From: Prosthecobacter sp.
Lineage (GTDB): Bacteria; Verrucomicrobiota; Verrucomicrobiia; Verrucomicrobiales; Verrucomicrobiaceae
Direction: 5' to 3'
Length of the DNA stretch: 64,000 nucleotides
Assembly: GCA_019186985.1 (NCBI GenBank)
Contig: JABARQ010000028.1
Span: forward strand, 26,680-90,679
Below the pieces are notes generated by a model, which saw only the letters and a list, made by a program, of their open reading frames with translations, was not told the DNA's origin and ran no database searches. Positions within the stretch are counted from its first letter, which is position 1; each line of letters starts with the position of its first letter. Shown here in pieces: positions 56,492 to 64,000 of this stretch. The position numbers and the translations under genes are program-made.

Positions 56492-57508
56492 ATGCACGCC
56501 TTCCTGCCCGCCGAAGGTTGCGCCGACCCGCTCGCCGACGAACTGCGCCGCGAAGGCGTGCAGGTGCTTCCGGCCTCCGGGCACGAGCCCTTCCTCCTTG
56601 CGGAAACCCTGCCCGCCTCCGGTTACGCGGCCTTTGCCCGCCAGACGCTGCCAGACGCCCGCGCCCTCTCCGGTTGTTCCATCAATGGTTGGGCCGACGC
56701 GATGATCGAGGCCCTGCTCAGCCACCTTGGCGACGACGATCCCTGGCACCTGCACCTCTGGCCGGCCTATGGCGAGGGCCGCGCCGGACAGCATCGCTGC
56801 GAGCTCATCCGCAGCGCCTTCCTTGAGCGGCTGAAAAAACGCCGCCGCCTGCGCCTCAGGCACGAGCAGGCCTCCCTCACGCCCACCACCGCCCTGCTCC
56901 AGGCCGCCCTCACCGCCCCCGACGCCGGCCTGGCCTCCCTGACCCCCGCCGTGCGCCGTCGTGAACTTCGCGCCCTGGTCTCCGACTTCATCGCGGGCGA
57001 CATCCCCCATGCCGAGGACAAGTCCGCCCCCTCCCGCGCCTTCGCCAAGGTCATCGAGGCCGAGCTGCGCCTCGGCAGGCGCATCGAACGCGGCCAGACC
57101 TGCGTCGACCTCGGCGCCGCCCCCGGAAGCTGGACCTATGTCGCCATCCAGCGCGGCGCCCATGCCATCGCCGTGGACCGCTCGCCCCTGCGCGACGACC
57201 TCATGCGCCATCCCCGCCTTCAGTTCCATCAGGGCGACGCCTTCAAGTTCAGGCCGGAGCAGGCCGTGGACTGGCTCATCTGCGACATCATCGCCGCCCC
57301 GCAGCGCAGCATCGACCTCCTGCTCGAATGGCTGCGCGAAGGCCGCATGAGGCAGTTCATCGTCACCCTCAAGTTCAAGGGCGATGACGAATACGCCCTG
57401 CTCGATCAACTCAAGGCCGCCTGCCCACCGCTGTGCACCGACTTCCGCCTCACCCGCCTCTGCGCCAACAAGAACGAAGTCACCGCCTTCGGCGCACGAC
57501 GCTTCTGA
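56492..57508 (+). CDS. RlmM-like 23S rRNA 2'-O-methyltransferase (FtsJ family)
   Basis: A 338-residue cytosolic SAM methyltransferase with an N-terminal THUMP-like region (about 1-100) and a C-terminal RrmJ/FtsJ domain. The SAM motif is VDLGAAPGSWTYV (about residue 204 on). The K-D-K-E catalytic tetrad is visible: Lys in RAFAKVIEAE, Asp in WLICDIIAAPQ, Lys in FIVTLKFKG and Glu in NKNEVTAFG. In E. coli RlmM methylates C2498 of 23S rRNA; the target is assumed the same. It follows the kinase gene by nine bases and is presumably co-transcribed with it. Confidence 0.85.
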   Translation: MHAFLPAEGCADPLADELRREGVQVLPASGHEPFLLAETLPASGYAAFARQTLPDARALSGCSINGWADAMIEALLSHLGDDDPWHLHLWPAYGEGRAGQHRCELIRSAFLERLKKRRRLRLRHEQASLTPTTALLQAALTAPDAGLASLTPAVRRRELRALVSDFIAGDIPHAEDKSAPSRAFAKVIEAELRLGRRIERGQTCVDLGAAPGSWTYVAIQRGAHAIAVDRSPLRDDLMRHPRLQFHQGDAFKFRPEQAVDWLICDIIAAPQRSIDLLLEWLREGRMRQFIVTLKFKGDDEYALLDQLKAACPPLCTDFRLTRLCANKNEVTAFGARRF

Positions 57509-57558
57509 ACAGGCACGGGAACAGGGCGGATCCCAAAGCGCCCTTGCATTGAGCCGGC

Positions 57559-58314
57559 TCAGGACTGCTTCAGCCGTCGATATTCACTCGGCGAATGGCC
57601 CGTCACCGCACGAAAGGCCCGCGTGAAGGCGCTGTGATCGGCAAAACCGCAGTTCAACGCAATCTCGGCGACGGAGGCGTCGCCTTCCAGCAGCAGGCGT
57701 GCGCCCGCGCTGATGCGCGTCTTGGTGATCAGCTGCATCGGGCTGAGGCCGTGGATGCGCTTGATCACCCTTGCAAAGCGCGCCGCGCTCATGCCGGCCC
57801 TTTTCGCGAGCGAGGACGGGCTGACCGCCTCGTCAAACGAACGCTCAAGATGACTCAGGGCATGCGCCACGCCAGGCGGCACTTCTTCACGGCTTACCAG
57901 GGCGGTGAGATCCTTCGAGATGCCGATGAGGCCGGTGACACGTCCGCTTTCATCACGGATGGGCAGCTTGCTCGTCAGGCCCCACACCGGCATGTGCGGC
58001 CGCCGCCAGAACAGCTCCAAGCGCTCGATGATCGGCCGCCCCGTGCGCAGCACCTGCTCATCCTGCTCCGTCGGGATGCGGCCGAAATCCCCCGGGCACA
58101 CCTCGCAGGGCCGTCGGCCCACCATCTGCGACCTGTCCGACAATCCATGGCGCTCCAGCAGCGACTGGTTCACGACCAAATAACGTCCCGAGGCGTCCTT
58201 GATGAAAAAGGCCGTGTCATGCATCAGGTCGGCCACCTGCTCGACAAACCGCGTGTCGATGAGCAGACGTCCGCAGGGAGAAAGAAGGCCCGGTAGCGAT
58301 GGGGAGGTCTTCAT
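57559..58314 (-). CDS. PAS domain-containing AraC-family transcriptional regulator
   Basis: A 251-residue regulator. Residues of about 22-135 form a PAS sensor (DTAFFIKDASGRYLVVNQSLLERHG, VWGLTSKLPIRDESGRVTGLIGISKDLT), which includes a Cys-containing REPCEVCPG-like segment read here as GRRPCEVCPGDFGRI. Residues of about 155-250 are the AraC-type double helix-turn-helix (SSLAKRAGMSAARFARVIKRIHG, VAEIALNCGFADHSAFTRAFRAVTGHSPSEYRRL). The ligand is unknown; a redox or small-molecule signal is plausible from the PAS type. It is divergent from the metallopeptidase-sulfatase fusion, which it may control. Confidence 0.88.
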   Translation of the reverse strand: MKTSPSLPGLLSPCGRLLIDTRFVEQVADLMHDTAFFIKDASGRYLVVNQSLLERHGLSDRSQMVGRRPCEVCPGDFGRIPTEQDEQVLRTGRPIIERLELFWRRPHMPVWGLTSKLPIRDESGRVTGLIGISKDLTALVSREEVPPGVAHALSHLERSFDEAVSPSSLAKRAGMSAARFARVIKRIHGLSPMQLITKTRISAGARLLLEGDASVAEIALNCGFADHSAFTRAFRAVTGHSPSEYRRLKQS

Positions 58315-58428
58315 CCTGATGAATCACGCCGGGAACCTCGGACAGGCAAGCCTGAGCTGCTTGACGGACTTGGGATTTTACAAGCCATGGAATGGAGCCG
58401 GAAGAATGAGATGCCTAACGTCCTGAAT

Positions 58429-58455
58429 CCCATTCTCCTGCCCCCATTCTCCTGC
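58429..58455. repeat. Tandem 13-bp direct repeat in the divergent intergenic region
   Basis: CCCATTCTCCTGC occurs at 58429-58441 and again at 58443-58455, a 14-base period. It lies about 110 bases upstream of the fusion gene and on the far side of the PAS-AraC gene start (58314). It could be a tandem AraC-type operator or a dispersed intergenic repeat. The reason to prefer one is not visible in this window. The rest of 58315-58562 holds no gene. Confidence 0.45.
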
Positions 58456-58562
58456 CTGTTTTTCAGCAAGGTTGCGTTTCGACATTGTGCGGCTTTTCAC
58501 GCCGCAGCGCGCCGTCGAGGTCAAGACAGCGCCTGCCTCCACCCTCACACTGATCCCTGCCC

Positions 58563-61500
58563 ATGACCCGACGCCTGATCCTCGTTTTCATCACCTGCCT
58601 GCTCGTCATGAGGACGGAGCTTCACGCCGCACTCGACCGGCCGAAGCTGCAGATCATCAACGGCACCCCGCAGGTCGTGGATGTCTTCTGGATTAACGAA
58701 AAGGGAGAACGTGTGCCCAATGGCAGCGTGCCGCCGGGGAAACACACGATCATCAGCACCACGCTCGGGCATCGCTTCGCCATCGTGGGACGCGAGGATC
58801 AAAAAGAAAGCCTCGTGACCGCCGAGGTGCGTGTGCAGGCCTTCCGGGTGGGTGGCTTGCCGGCGTTTTACACGCAGCAGGCCAGCGCAGGCGGCTTTCC
58901 CGTCGTCGCCTCGGCCAGGGTGAATCCGTATGCGCTGAAGGAGGCCGTTTACATCATCGACATGATGCTCTCAAAGCGCCCCGACGTGCGCGCGGCGATG
59001 GTGAAAAGCGGCGCGCGTTTGAGCATCCTCGCTCACAACGAGTTCACCTGCGATCAGCCCGAGTGGGCCTGGCTCGCCGACGAACCTGTCGAAGGGCACG
59101 AGGGCATCCCGACGCGTGATTTTCGCGATGCACGCGCCCGCGGCATGGGCGGCAGCCTCACCGATCCCTACTGTTCCTGCGCGGAGGAAAACCTGCTCGC
59201 CTGCGAAGGCGACCCCTACAGCACGGAAAACATCCTCATCCACGAACTCGCGCACAACATCCACCTGCGCGGCATGAGCAATGTGGACGCCACCTTCGAT
59301 CCACGGGTGAAGGCCTGCTACGACACCGCGATGAAGGCCGGCCTGTGGAAGGGCAAATACGCCTCCGTGAACCATCACGAATACTTCGCCGAGGGCGTGC
59401 AGAGCTGGTTCGACAACAACCGCGAGAACGATCACGATCACAACCACGTCAACACACGAGCGGAGTTGCTCGATTACGACCCCGGCCTCGCCGCACTGTG
59501 TCGCGAGGTCTTCGGCGACACGGTCCTCAAATACACCAAGCCTCAAACCCGCCTCACCGGCCATCTCGAAGGCTACGATCCGAAACAAGCGCCCAAGTTC
59601 GTGTGGCCGCCACACCTTAAAAAGGCCCGCGAGCTCATCCGCGCCAAAGCCCGCGCAAGGTCCGATGCCGCCACCAAAGCGCACGAAACAAAAAACCTCG
59701 TCGGATGGACGCTGCACATCAGCCCGAAGACCGACCCAGCAGCGCTGAACAAAGCCCTGCCACTGCTTCAGGCGCAGCTTGAGGAGATCATGCGCGTCGT
59801 GCCTGCCCAGGCCGTCATTGAACTGCAAAAAGTGCCGCTGTGGATCAATCCCGAATATCCCAAAGTGCCGCCTCGCGCTGAATACCATCCCGGTGCCGGC
59901 TGGTTGAAGGACAACGGCCGCGATCCCGCCATGGCGAAAGGCGTCGAGTTCACCAACGTGCGCACCTTTGAGGCCGAAACCCGCCGCATGCCCAACTTTG
60001 CCCTCCACGAGCTGGCGCATGCGTTTCATGATCGCGTCCTCGGCTTCGAGCATCCGCAAATCGAGGCCGCCTACCAAAAAGCCAAGTCCGCCGGCCTCTA
60101 CGACCGCTTGCAGCGTCAAGACAGCGAAGGCCGGAAGCGCCTCGAGCGCGCCTACGCGATGACCAACGCCAAAGAATACTTCGCCGAATGCTCCGAGGCC
60201 TTCTTCACGAAAAACGACTTCTACCCCTTCACCCAAGACGAGCTCCAAAAACACGACCCCGAGATGTTTGAGCTGCTCACCAAACTCTGGGGAACCTCGA
60301 AAGCCAAAGTGGTTTCGGCTTTAGCCGAAAAGAATGCGGCTAAAGCCGCAGCCACTCTGCCGAACATCCTGCTCATTCTCGCCGATGACCTCGGCTACGG
60401 CGATGTGCGTTGCTACAACGCCGATGCGAAGGTTCCGACGCCGAACATCGACAGGCTAGCGGGCGACGGCATGCGCTTCACCGATGCGCACAGCCCGGCC
60501 ACCGTCTGCACACCCTCGCGCTACAGCCTCATGACCGGACAGATGGCGTTTCGTGTGCCGAATGGAGGCACCGTCTTCACCGGCGCAGGTGGACCGTCCT
60601 TGATCGCGCCGGGAAAGCTCACGCTGCCGGGGATGCTGAAGCAGCAGGGCTACGCCACCGCCGCATTCGGCAAATGGCATGTCGGGCTCACGTTTCGCGA
60701 TGTGGAGGGCAAACCGATCCATGCAGGCGGCCTCGAAGCCATCCGGCGCATCGACTTTTCTCGTCGCATCGAAGGCGGACCGCTTGATCATGGCTTTGAT
60801 CGCTTCTTCGGCACCGCCTGCTGTCCCACCACCGACTGGCTTTACGCCTTCATCGACGGCGACCGCATCCCCACACCTCCCACGAGCCCGCTCGACCGCT
60901 CCACGTTGCCCAAGCACCCGTATGCGAATGATTGCCGCCAAGGGCTCATCGCTCCCGACTTTCCAATGGAGGAGGTGGACCTCGTGTTCTTGAAGAAGAG
61001 CCGCGAGTTCATCGCGCAGCACGCTCGCACTTCGCCGAAGCAGCCTTTCTTCCTCTACCATGCCACACAGGCCGTGCATTTGCCATCGTTCGCCGCACCG
61101 GAGTTCCAGGGAAAATCCAAGGCCGGGCCGCATGGCGACTTCATCGCCGAGTTCGACCACATCATCGGCGAATTGATGCGCGAACTCGACCAGCATGGCC
61201 TCGCCGACAACACACTCGTCATCCTCAGCAGCGACAACGGCCCTGAAATGGCGAGCGTCGTCCACATGCGCACCGATCACGCTCACGATGGTGCCAAACC
61301 CTGGCGCGGCATCAAACGCGATGCCTGGGAAGGCGGCCACCGCGTGCCCTTCATCGTGCGCTGGCCCGGAAAGGTCAAAGTGGGCACCACCAGCGATCAA
61401 ACCCTCTGCCTCACCGACATTCTCGCCACCGTCGCGGCCATTACCGGCACCGAGTTGCCCCACGATGCCGCCGAAGACAGCTTCAACCTGCTCCCCGCCC

Positions 61501-61814
61501 TCGAAGGCACCGCCACCGCTCCCATCCGGCCTTATCTGCTCACCCAGGCCTTTGCCGGCCAGCGCACGCTTTCGATTCGTCGCGGAAACTGGAAATACAT
61601 CGCCCACCGCGGCTCCGGCGGAAACAACTACGACAAAGGCGAACTCAAGCCCTTCGCCCTGCCCGACACCGATCCCGAAGCCCCCGCCCAACTCTACGAC
61701 CTCGCCACCGATCCCGGCGAGACGACGAATCTTTACTCGAAGAAGCCCGAGATCGTGAAGGAGCTCCAAGCCTTGCTCGAACAATCAAAAGCCACGGGTC
61801 GGAGTCGCCCTTAG
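58563..61814 (+). CDS. Secreted fusion: VHL-like beta domain, two metallopeptidase modules, C-terminal sulfatase
   Basis: A 1083-residue exported protein. After a signal peptide (1 to about 22) comes a small beta domain like the VHL beta domain (about 26-95). The first zinc-peptidase module has H227-E-L-A-H231 with E273/E277 in NHHEYFAEG; the second has H482-E-L-A-H486 with E538/E542 in AKEYFAEC. The modules are clearly tandem copies (HELAH..H, aGLw/y, YA..N..EYFAE, EL..yDP). A linker at 583-599 is encoded by a palindromic repeat. Residues 600-1083 are a full sulfatase with NILLILADDLGYGD, the canonical C649-T-P-S-R653 and DNGPEMASV, but no signal peptide of its own. The frame is intact. Three catalytic sites in one secreted chain is unusual; substrates unknown. 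Confidence 0.85.
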   Translation: MTRRLILVFITCLLVMRTELHAALDRPKLQIINGTPQVVDVFWINEKGERVPNGSVPPGKHTIISTTLGHRFAIVGREDQKESLVTAEVRVQAFRVGGLPAFYTQQASAGGFPVVASARVNPYALKEAVYIIDMMLSKRPDVRAAMVKSGARLSILAHNEFTCDQPEWAWLADEPVEGHEGIPTRDFRDARARGMGGSLTDPYCSCAEENLLACEGDPYSTENILIHELAHNIHLRGMSNVDATFDPRVKACYDTAMKAGLWKGKYASVNHHEYFAEGVQSWFDNNRENDHDHNHVNTRAELLDYDPGLAALCREVFGDTVLKYTKPQTRLTGHLEGYDPKQAPKFVWPPHLKKARELIRAKARARSDAATKAHETKNLVGWTLHISPKTDPAALNKALPLLQAQLEEIMRVVPAQAVIELQKVPLWINPEYPKVPPRAEYHPGAGWLKDNGRDPAMAKGVEFTNVRTFEAETRRMPNFALHELAHAFHDRVLGFEHPQIEAAYQKAKSAGLYDRLQRQDSEGRKRLERAYAMTNAKEYFAECSEAFFTKNDFYPFTQDELQKHDPEMFELLTKLWGTSKAKVVSALAEKNAAKAAATLPNILLILADDLGYGDVRCYNADAKVPTPNIDRLAGDGMRFTDAHSPATVCTPSRYSLMTGQMAFRVPNGGTVFTGAGGPSLIAPGKLTLPGMLKQQGYATAAFGKWHVGLTFRDVEGKPIHAGGLEAIRRIDFSRRIEGGPLDHGFDRFFGTACCPTTDWLYAFIDGDRIPTPPTSPLDRSTLPKHPYANDCRQGLIAPDFPMEEVDLVFLKKSREFIAQHARTSPKQPFFLYHATQAVHLPSFAAPEFQGKSKAGPHGDFIAEFDHIIGELMRELDQHGLADNTLVILSSDNGPEMASVVHMRTDHAHDGAKPWRGIKRDAWEGGHRVPFIVRWPGKVKVGTTSDQTLCLTDILATVAAITGTELPHDAAEDSFNLLPALEGTATAPIRPYLLTQAFAGQRTLSIRRGNWKYIAHRGSGGNNYDKGELKPFALPDTDPEAPAQLYDLATDPGETTNLYSKKPEIVKELQALLEQSKATGRSRP
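60308..60356. repeat. Palindromic repeat inside the coding sequence, joining the peptidase and sulfatase parts
   Basis: A 49-base element with 20-base arms that match as an inverted repeat at 18 of 20 positions (60308-60327 and 60337-60356) around a 9-base centre. The inner 12 bases of each arm are perfect (CGGCTTTAGCCG and CGGCTAAAGCCG). It resembles REP-type intergenic palindromes rather than coding sequence, but here it is read as linker residues 583-598 (VVSALAEKNAAKAAAT). It lies exactly at the boundary of the second metallopeptidase module and the sulfatase. Confidence 0.75.
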
Positions 61815-61835
61815 AGGCCAGTTGAGCAATGTGGT

Positions 61836-61852
61836 GCAGCCGTCCCGGCTGC
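61836..61852. terminator. Hairpin after the fusion gene
   Basis: A perfect 7-bp stem (GCAGCCG at 61836-61842, CGGCTGC at 61846-61852) with a 3-base loop starts 21 bases after the stop codon at 61814. There is no T-run, so this may be a dispersed hairpin repeat as much as a terminator. It lies between the fusion gene and the convergent rhuM pseudogene. Confidence 0.4.
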
Positions 61853-61917
61853 CTCCGCCCGCTCTGAGCCGGCCATAGATAGGGGCGGCTGATGATGGCG
61901 GCGATCCCACGTTCTTA

Positions 61918-63064
61918 TCAGGATGCGTCACCCTCCGACGGCAGTTGCTTCAGCATCCGGTCAAAATCCGACTCAAACAGGCGGTCCTGCACGATGCGGT
62001 ATTTCTCGAACTCGCTCAGAGCGTGAGCTTCTGCGATCTCGGCACTGACTTTGCCAGCATCTTGGAGAATCTCGCGATCCGTCGCAGCGATGAAGCGGTT
62101 CAGGCGGGTTTCCCAATCCTGCATGGTCATCGGGATTTGACGCATGGCCATGTCTTCTGCCACGTCGAGGTAAGCCGAGACAAGGCGCTGGAGTTGCGCC
62201 AACTCGTTCTCCGTCAGGTAGTTCTTCGCCACCACGACATCGAACTTCTGGATTTTCCCGCTGGGAGCATCCTTCCAGGTCGTCAGCCCCATGCTGTCCT
62301 TGGTGGCATCGGCGCGGGAGACGATGACCTCCGCCGCCGTCTTCCCGTGGATGGCCCAGTGGAGCTTGTTTTGCACCGTCGCAAAGAAACGCTTCGTGGC
62401 CGCCGCCGTGACATCGTAATCAATCGAGGTCGCATAGATGTCGGTGATCTTCTGGTAGAACTTCCGCTCGCTCAGACGGATTTGCTTCGCGCCGCCCCAC
62501 GGCGCTCACTCTCCGCTACGCTGCGAGCAGCCTGTCGGCTGGCTGTCTCGCTCCGCTCGGATCGCGGATGCGCTGGAGCTGCTCTTCGAAGTATTGCTTG
62601 GTCAGAATGGAGCCGTCATTCTTCAGCCGCTCGTCATCCATCGCGTAGCCCTTGATGGTGAACGATTCAATGATGCCCGTGGCCCACTTGCGGAACTGCA
62701 CCGCCTTCTCCGAGTTCACCTTGTAGCCGACAGCAATGATGGGCGCCAAGCTGTAGTGCTGGGTGGCGTAGGTTTTGCCGTCGGCGGCAGTTATTCGAAA
62801 ATTTCGAATAACTGAATCCTCCGTCAGCTCGCTATCCGCGAAGACCTTCTTCAGGTGGTAATTGATAGTGTGCGTTTCCACATCGTAGAGCATCCCCATC
62901 ATCTTCTGGCTGAGCCAGACGTTCTCATCTGCGTAAACCGCTTCCACGCCCCCATGCCCGCTGCCCGCCACAAAGGTGAGGTATTCCGCCGCTGATGAGC
63001 GAACCAAGGAGACCTCAGTCTTCTTCTTTGCCCGGCTGGCTGGTGTTGGCTTCTTTTTGCTCAT
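61918..63064 (-). pseudogene. rhuM: RhuM family protein, split by a 79-nt insertion
   Basis: Two minus-strand pieces together spell one RhuM (virulence RhuM family) protein. The N-terminal piece runs from the ATG at 63064 with RAKKKTEVSLVRSSAAEYL, ADENVWLSQKMMGMLYDV, NYHLKKVF and FTIKGYAMDDERLKN, and stops near 62516. The C-terminal piece resumes as IRLSERKFYQKITDIYATSIDYD and runs through TVQNKLHWAIHGKTAAEVIVSRAD, MGLTTWK and VVAKNYLTENELAQL to the stop codon at 61918. Removing 62483-62561 restores a single frame (IR-E/D-IR-LSERKFYQ). RhuM proteins are of unknown function and often occur in accessory regions. The gene is most likely inactive; production of either half separately is possible. 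Confidence 0.85.
62483..62561. repeat. 79-nt palindromic insert inside rhuM
   Basis: The insert contains two hairpins: 6-bp arms at 62489-62494 and 62500-62505 with a 5-base loop, and a 10-bp stem with one bulge (62523-62532 with 62541-62551). It interrupts a conserved RhuM segment and, being 79 bases long, shifts the frame. ATCCG is present at both ends (minus strand), though its role as a target duplication is unproven. Without a transposase it looks like a miniature REP/BIME-type element. Confidence 0.7.
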
Positions 63065-63260
63065 GGGGCCAGAAGGGGCATTTTGTGAGCCTACTTTCCA
63101 GCAAGATCTCGTCAACGCGATGCCGGGATTCGCTGCGACTACCGCAGCTTTTGAAGGCAGGCGTCAAATGCCTCTACTTATGCAATGAGGCCCTGTGTCC
63201 CGCATTCCTGAAAGTTCAGCATCACAGGAGCGAGCCATCCGATGTTTGCTCCCTTATCCC
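63065..63260. other. Intergenic sequence between rhuM and the phased repeats
   Basis: About 195 bases upstream of rhuM (minus strand) and of fic (plus strand). Frames crossing it have no family resemblance. It must carry the rhuM promoter. I see no clear -35/-10 pair or inverted repeat to report. Confidence 0.35.
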
Positions 63261-63332
63261 AAATCGGCTCTAATCGGCCACAAATGGCCCGAATTGGACA
63301 TAAATGGACTGAATTGGACTGGAAAATGGACT
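63261..63332. repeat. Seven degenerate 10-bp repeat units upstream of fic
   Basis: Consecutive 10-base units follow the pattern n-A-A-(A/T)-(C/T)-G-G-(A/C)-C-n: AAATCGGCTC, TAATCGGCCA, CAAATGGCCC, GAATTGGACA, TAAATGGACT and GAATTGGACT, then a seventh (AAATGGACT) displaced by a few bases. The period equals about one DNA turn, so the A/T-rich part of each unit would face the same side of the helix. The array ends 20 bases before the fic start codon. Stacked operator sites or intrinsically curved DNA are the obvious readings. Confidence 0.6.
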
Positions 63333-63352
63333 TTTGAGGTCGAAACTCCGCC

Positions 63353-64000
63353 ATGCTTCCGCCTCTGCCCGACTCCATCCCCATCTCCGCCGAGATGCTC
63401 CGCCTCGTCAGTGAGATCGACGAGTTCAAGGGCCACTGGCGCACTTGGCAGTCGCTCACTCCGGACCGGCTGCAAGGCCTGCGCCGTGTCGCCACCATCG
63501 AGAGCATCGGTTCCTCCACCCGCATCGAGGGCTCGCGCCTGAGCGACCGCGAGGTCGAGGCGCTGCTCGGTCGTTTGGAGACAAAGTCCTTCGTCACTCG
63601 CGATGAGCAGGAGGTCGCCGGCTACGCCTTTGTCATGGAGCAGGTCTTCGCGCACTTCAGCGAGATCCCGCTCACCGCGAACATGCTGCGGCAGCTTCAT
63701 CGCGATCTCCTTCAATACAGCACCAAGGACGAGCGCCACCGTGGCGAATGGAAGTCGCTGCCGAATCACGTCGCCGCCTTCGATGCCGATGGCCGCGAGC
63801 TGGGCATCGTGTTCGAGACCTCCAGCCCGTTCGACACACCCGCGCACATGGACGCGCTGCTCGACTGGCATCGCCGTGCCGAGGCTGACACTGGACTGCA
63901 CCCGCTGCTGCGCATTGGCATCTTCGTCGTCGCCTTCCTCGCCATTCATCCCTTTCAGGATGGCAATGGCCGCCTCTCACGCATCCTCACCACCTTGCTG
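63353..64000 (+). CDS. Fic family protein, N-terminal 216 residues (runs off the window)
   Basis: An adenylyltransferase-type Fic protein whose C-terminus lies outside the window. The N-terminal helix carries the inhibitory motif S55-x-x-x-E59-G60 (in SSTRIEGSRL), placing it in the class with a self-inhibiting N-terminal helix. The Fic active site H199-PFQDGNG-R207 is complete. ELLQY/LLQYSTKDERHRGEWKSLPNHV is the region typical of the family. Such proteins AMPylate target proteins and may act as toxins or regulators; the target is unknown. A DNA-binding domain often follows in this architecture but would be beyond base 64000. The start at 63353 lies 20 bases after the 10-bp repeat array. Confidence 0.9.
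   Translation, partial: MLPPLPDSIPISAEMLRLVSEIDEFKGHWRTWQSLTPDRLQGLRRVATIESIGSSTRIEGSRLSDREVEALLGRLETKSFVTRDEQEVAGYAFVMEQVFAHFSEIPLTANMLRQLHRDLLQYSTKDERHRGEWKSLPNHVAAFDADGRELGIVFETSSPFDTPAHMDALLDWHRRAEADTGLHPLLRIGIFVVAFLAIHPFQDGNGRLSRILTTLL

Noticed and set aside
58429..58455. CRISPR repeat possibility for the 13-bp tandem units
   Set aside because: Only two units with no spacer between them and no cas genes in the window.
63261..63332. CRISPR possibility for the seven 10-bp units
   Set aside because: Units are contiguous with no spacers and too short for CRISPR repeats.

Overview
The window is GC-rich, densely coded chromosome that reads as Verrucomicrobia (Verrucomicrobiae, near Prosthecobacter or Verrucomicrobium). 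The assignment rests on gene content: DUF1501 and DUF1549/DUF1553 proteins, a large TIGR02604-type heme protein, a planctomycete-type cytochrome c fused to WD40 repeats, several secreted sulfatases, a protein resembling the Verrucomicrobium paralogous family TIGR02597, DUF3500, and sugar isomerase-like proteins with Tat or Sec signals. I found no rRNA or tRNA gene, CRISPR array, transposase or integrase.

Layout. 1-9.4 kb: truncated CPBP protease, small hypothetical protein, glmM, cytochrome c/WD40 protein, methyltransferase, DUF1501, orphan xylose-type binding protein, sulfatase, pseudopilin behind an AT-rich promoter, gluconokinase. 9.5-17 kb: a two-gene surface-protein operon (TIGR02597-like plus a 944-residue Ig/MBG protein), upp, L,D-transpeptidase, DUF3500, glutathione peroxidase with a clear terminator. 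17-32 kb: DUF3592, glpK, NnrS, DUF1549/DUF1553, a three-gene RND efflux operon, a two-gene split ALDH16-like pair, a secreted sugar isomerase-like protein. 32-48.5 kb: uvrA with an altered first zinc module, a membrane protein ending in what looks like an inactivated archaemetzincin domain, TIGR02604 protein divergent from a sulfatase, DUF2238, a paired DUF1549/DUF1553-DUF1501 operon with a strong terminator, GtrA, class V aminotransferase, a histone-tail-like protein. 48.5-58 kb: isomerase-like protein, then a six-gene putative manganese uptake operon (outer-membrane protein, binding protein, ATPase, four-helix-bundle protein, two permeases) divergent from mntR with a candidate operator between them; TauE/SafE, an AmgK-like kinase with an RlmM-like methyltransferase, and a PAS-AraC regulator. 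58.3-64 kb looks accessory: a 1083-residue fusion of two metallopeptidase modules with a sulfatase joined through a palindromic repeat read as protein, a rhuM gene split by a 79-nt palindromic insert, and a Fic protein preceded by seven 10-bp repeat units and cut by the window edge.

How the genes work together: degradative and surface functions dominate (sulfatases, c-type cytochromes, DUF1501/1549/1553, isomerases, binding protein). They sit among housekeeping genes for the cell wall (glmM, L,D-transpeptidase, an AmgK-like kinase), DNA repair (uvrA), efflux and metal homeostasis. The most unusual items are the repeat-bridged metallopeptidase-sulfatase fusion, the pseudo-archaemetzincin, the split ALDH16, the insert in rhuM, the 10-bp phased repeats before fic, and the four-helix-bundle gene inside the manganese operon.
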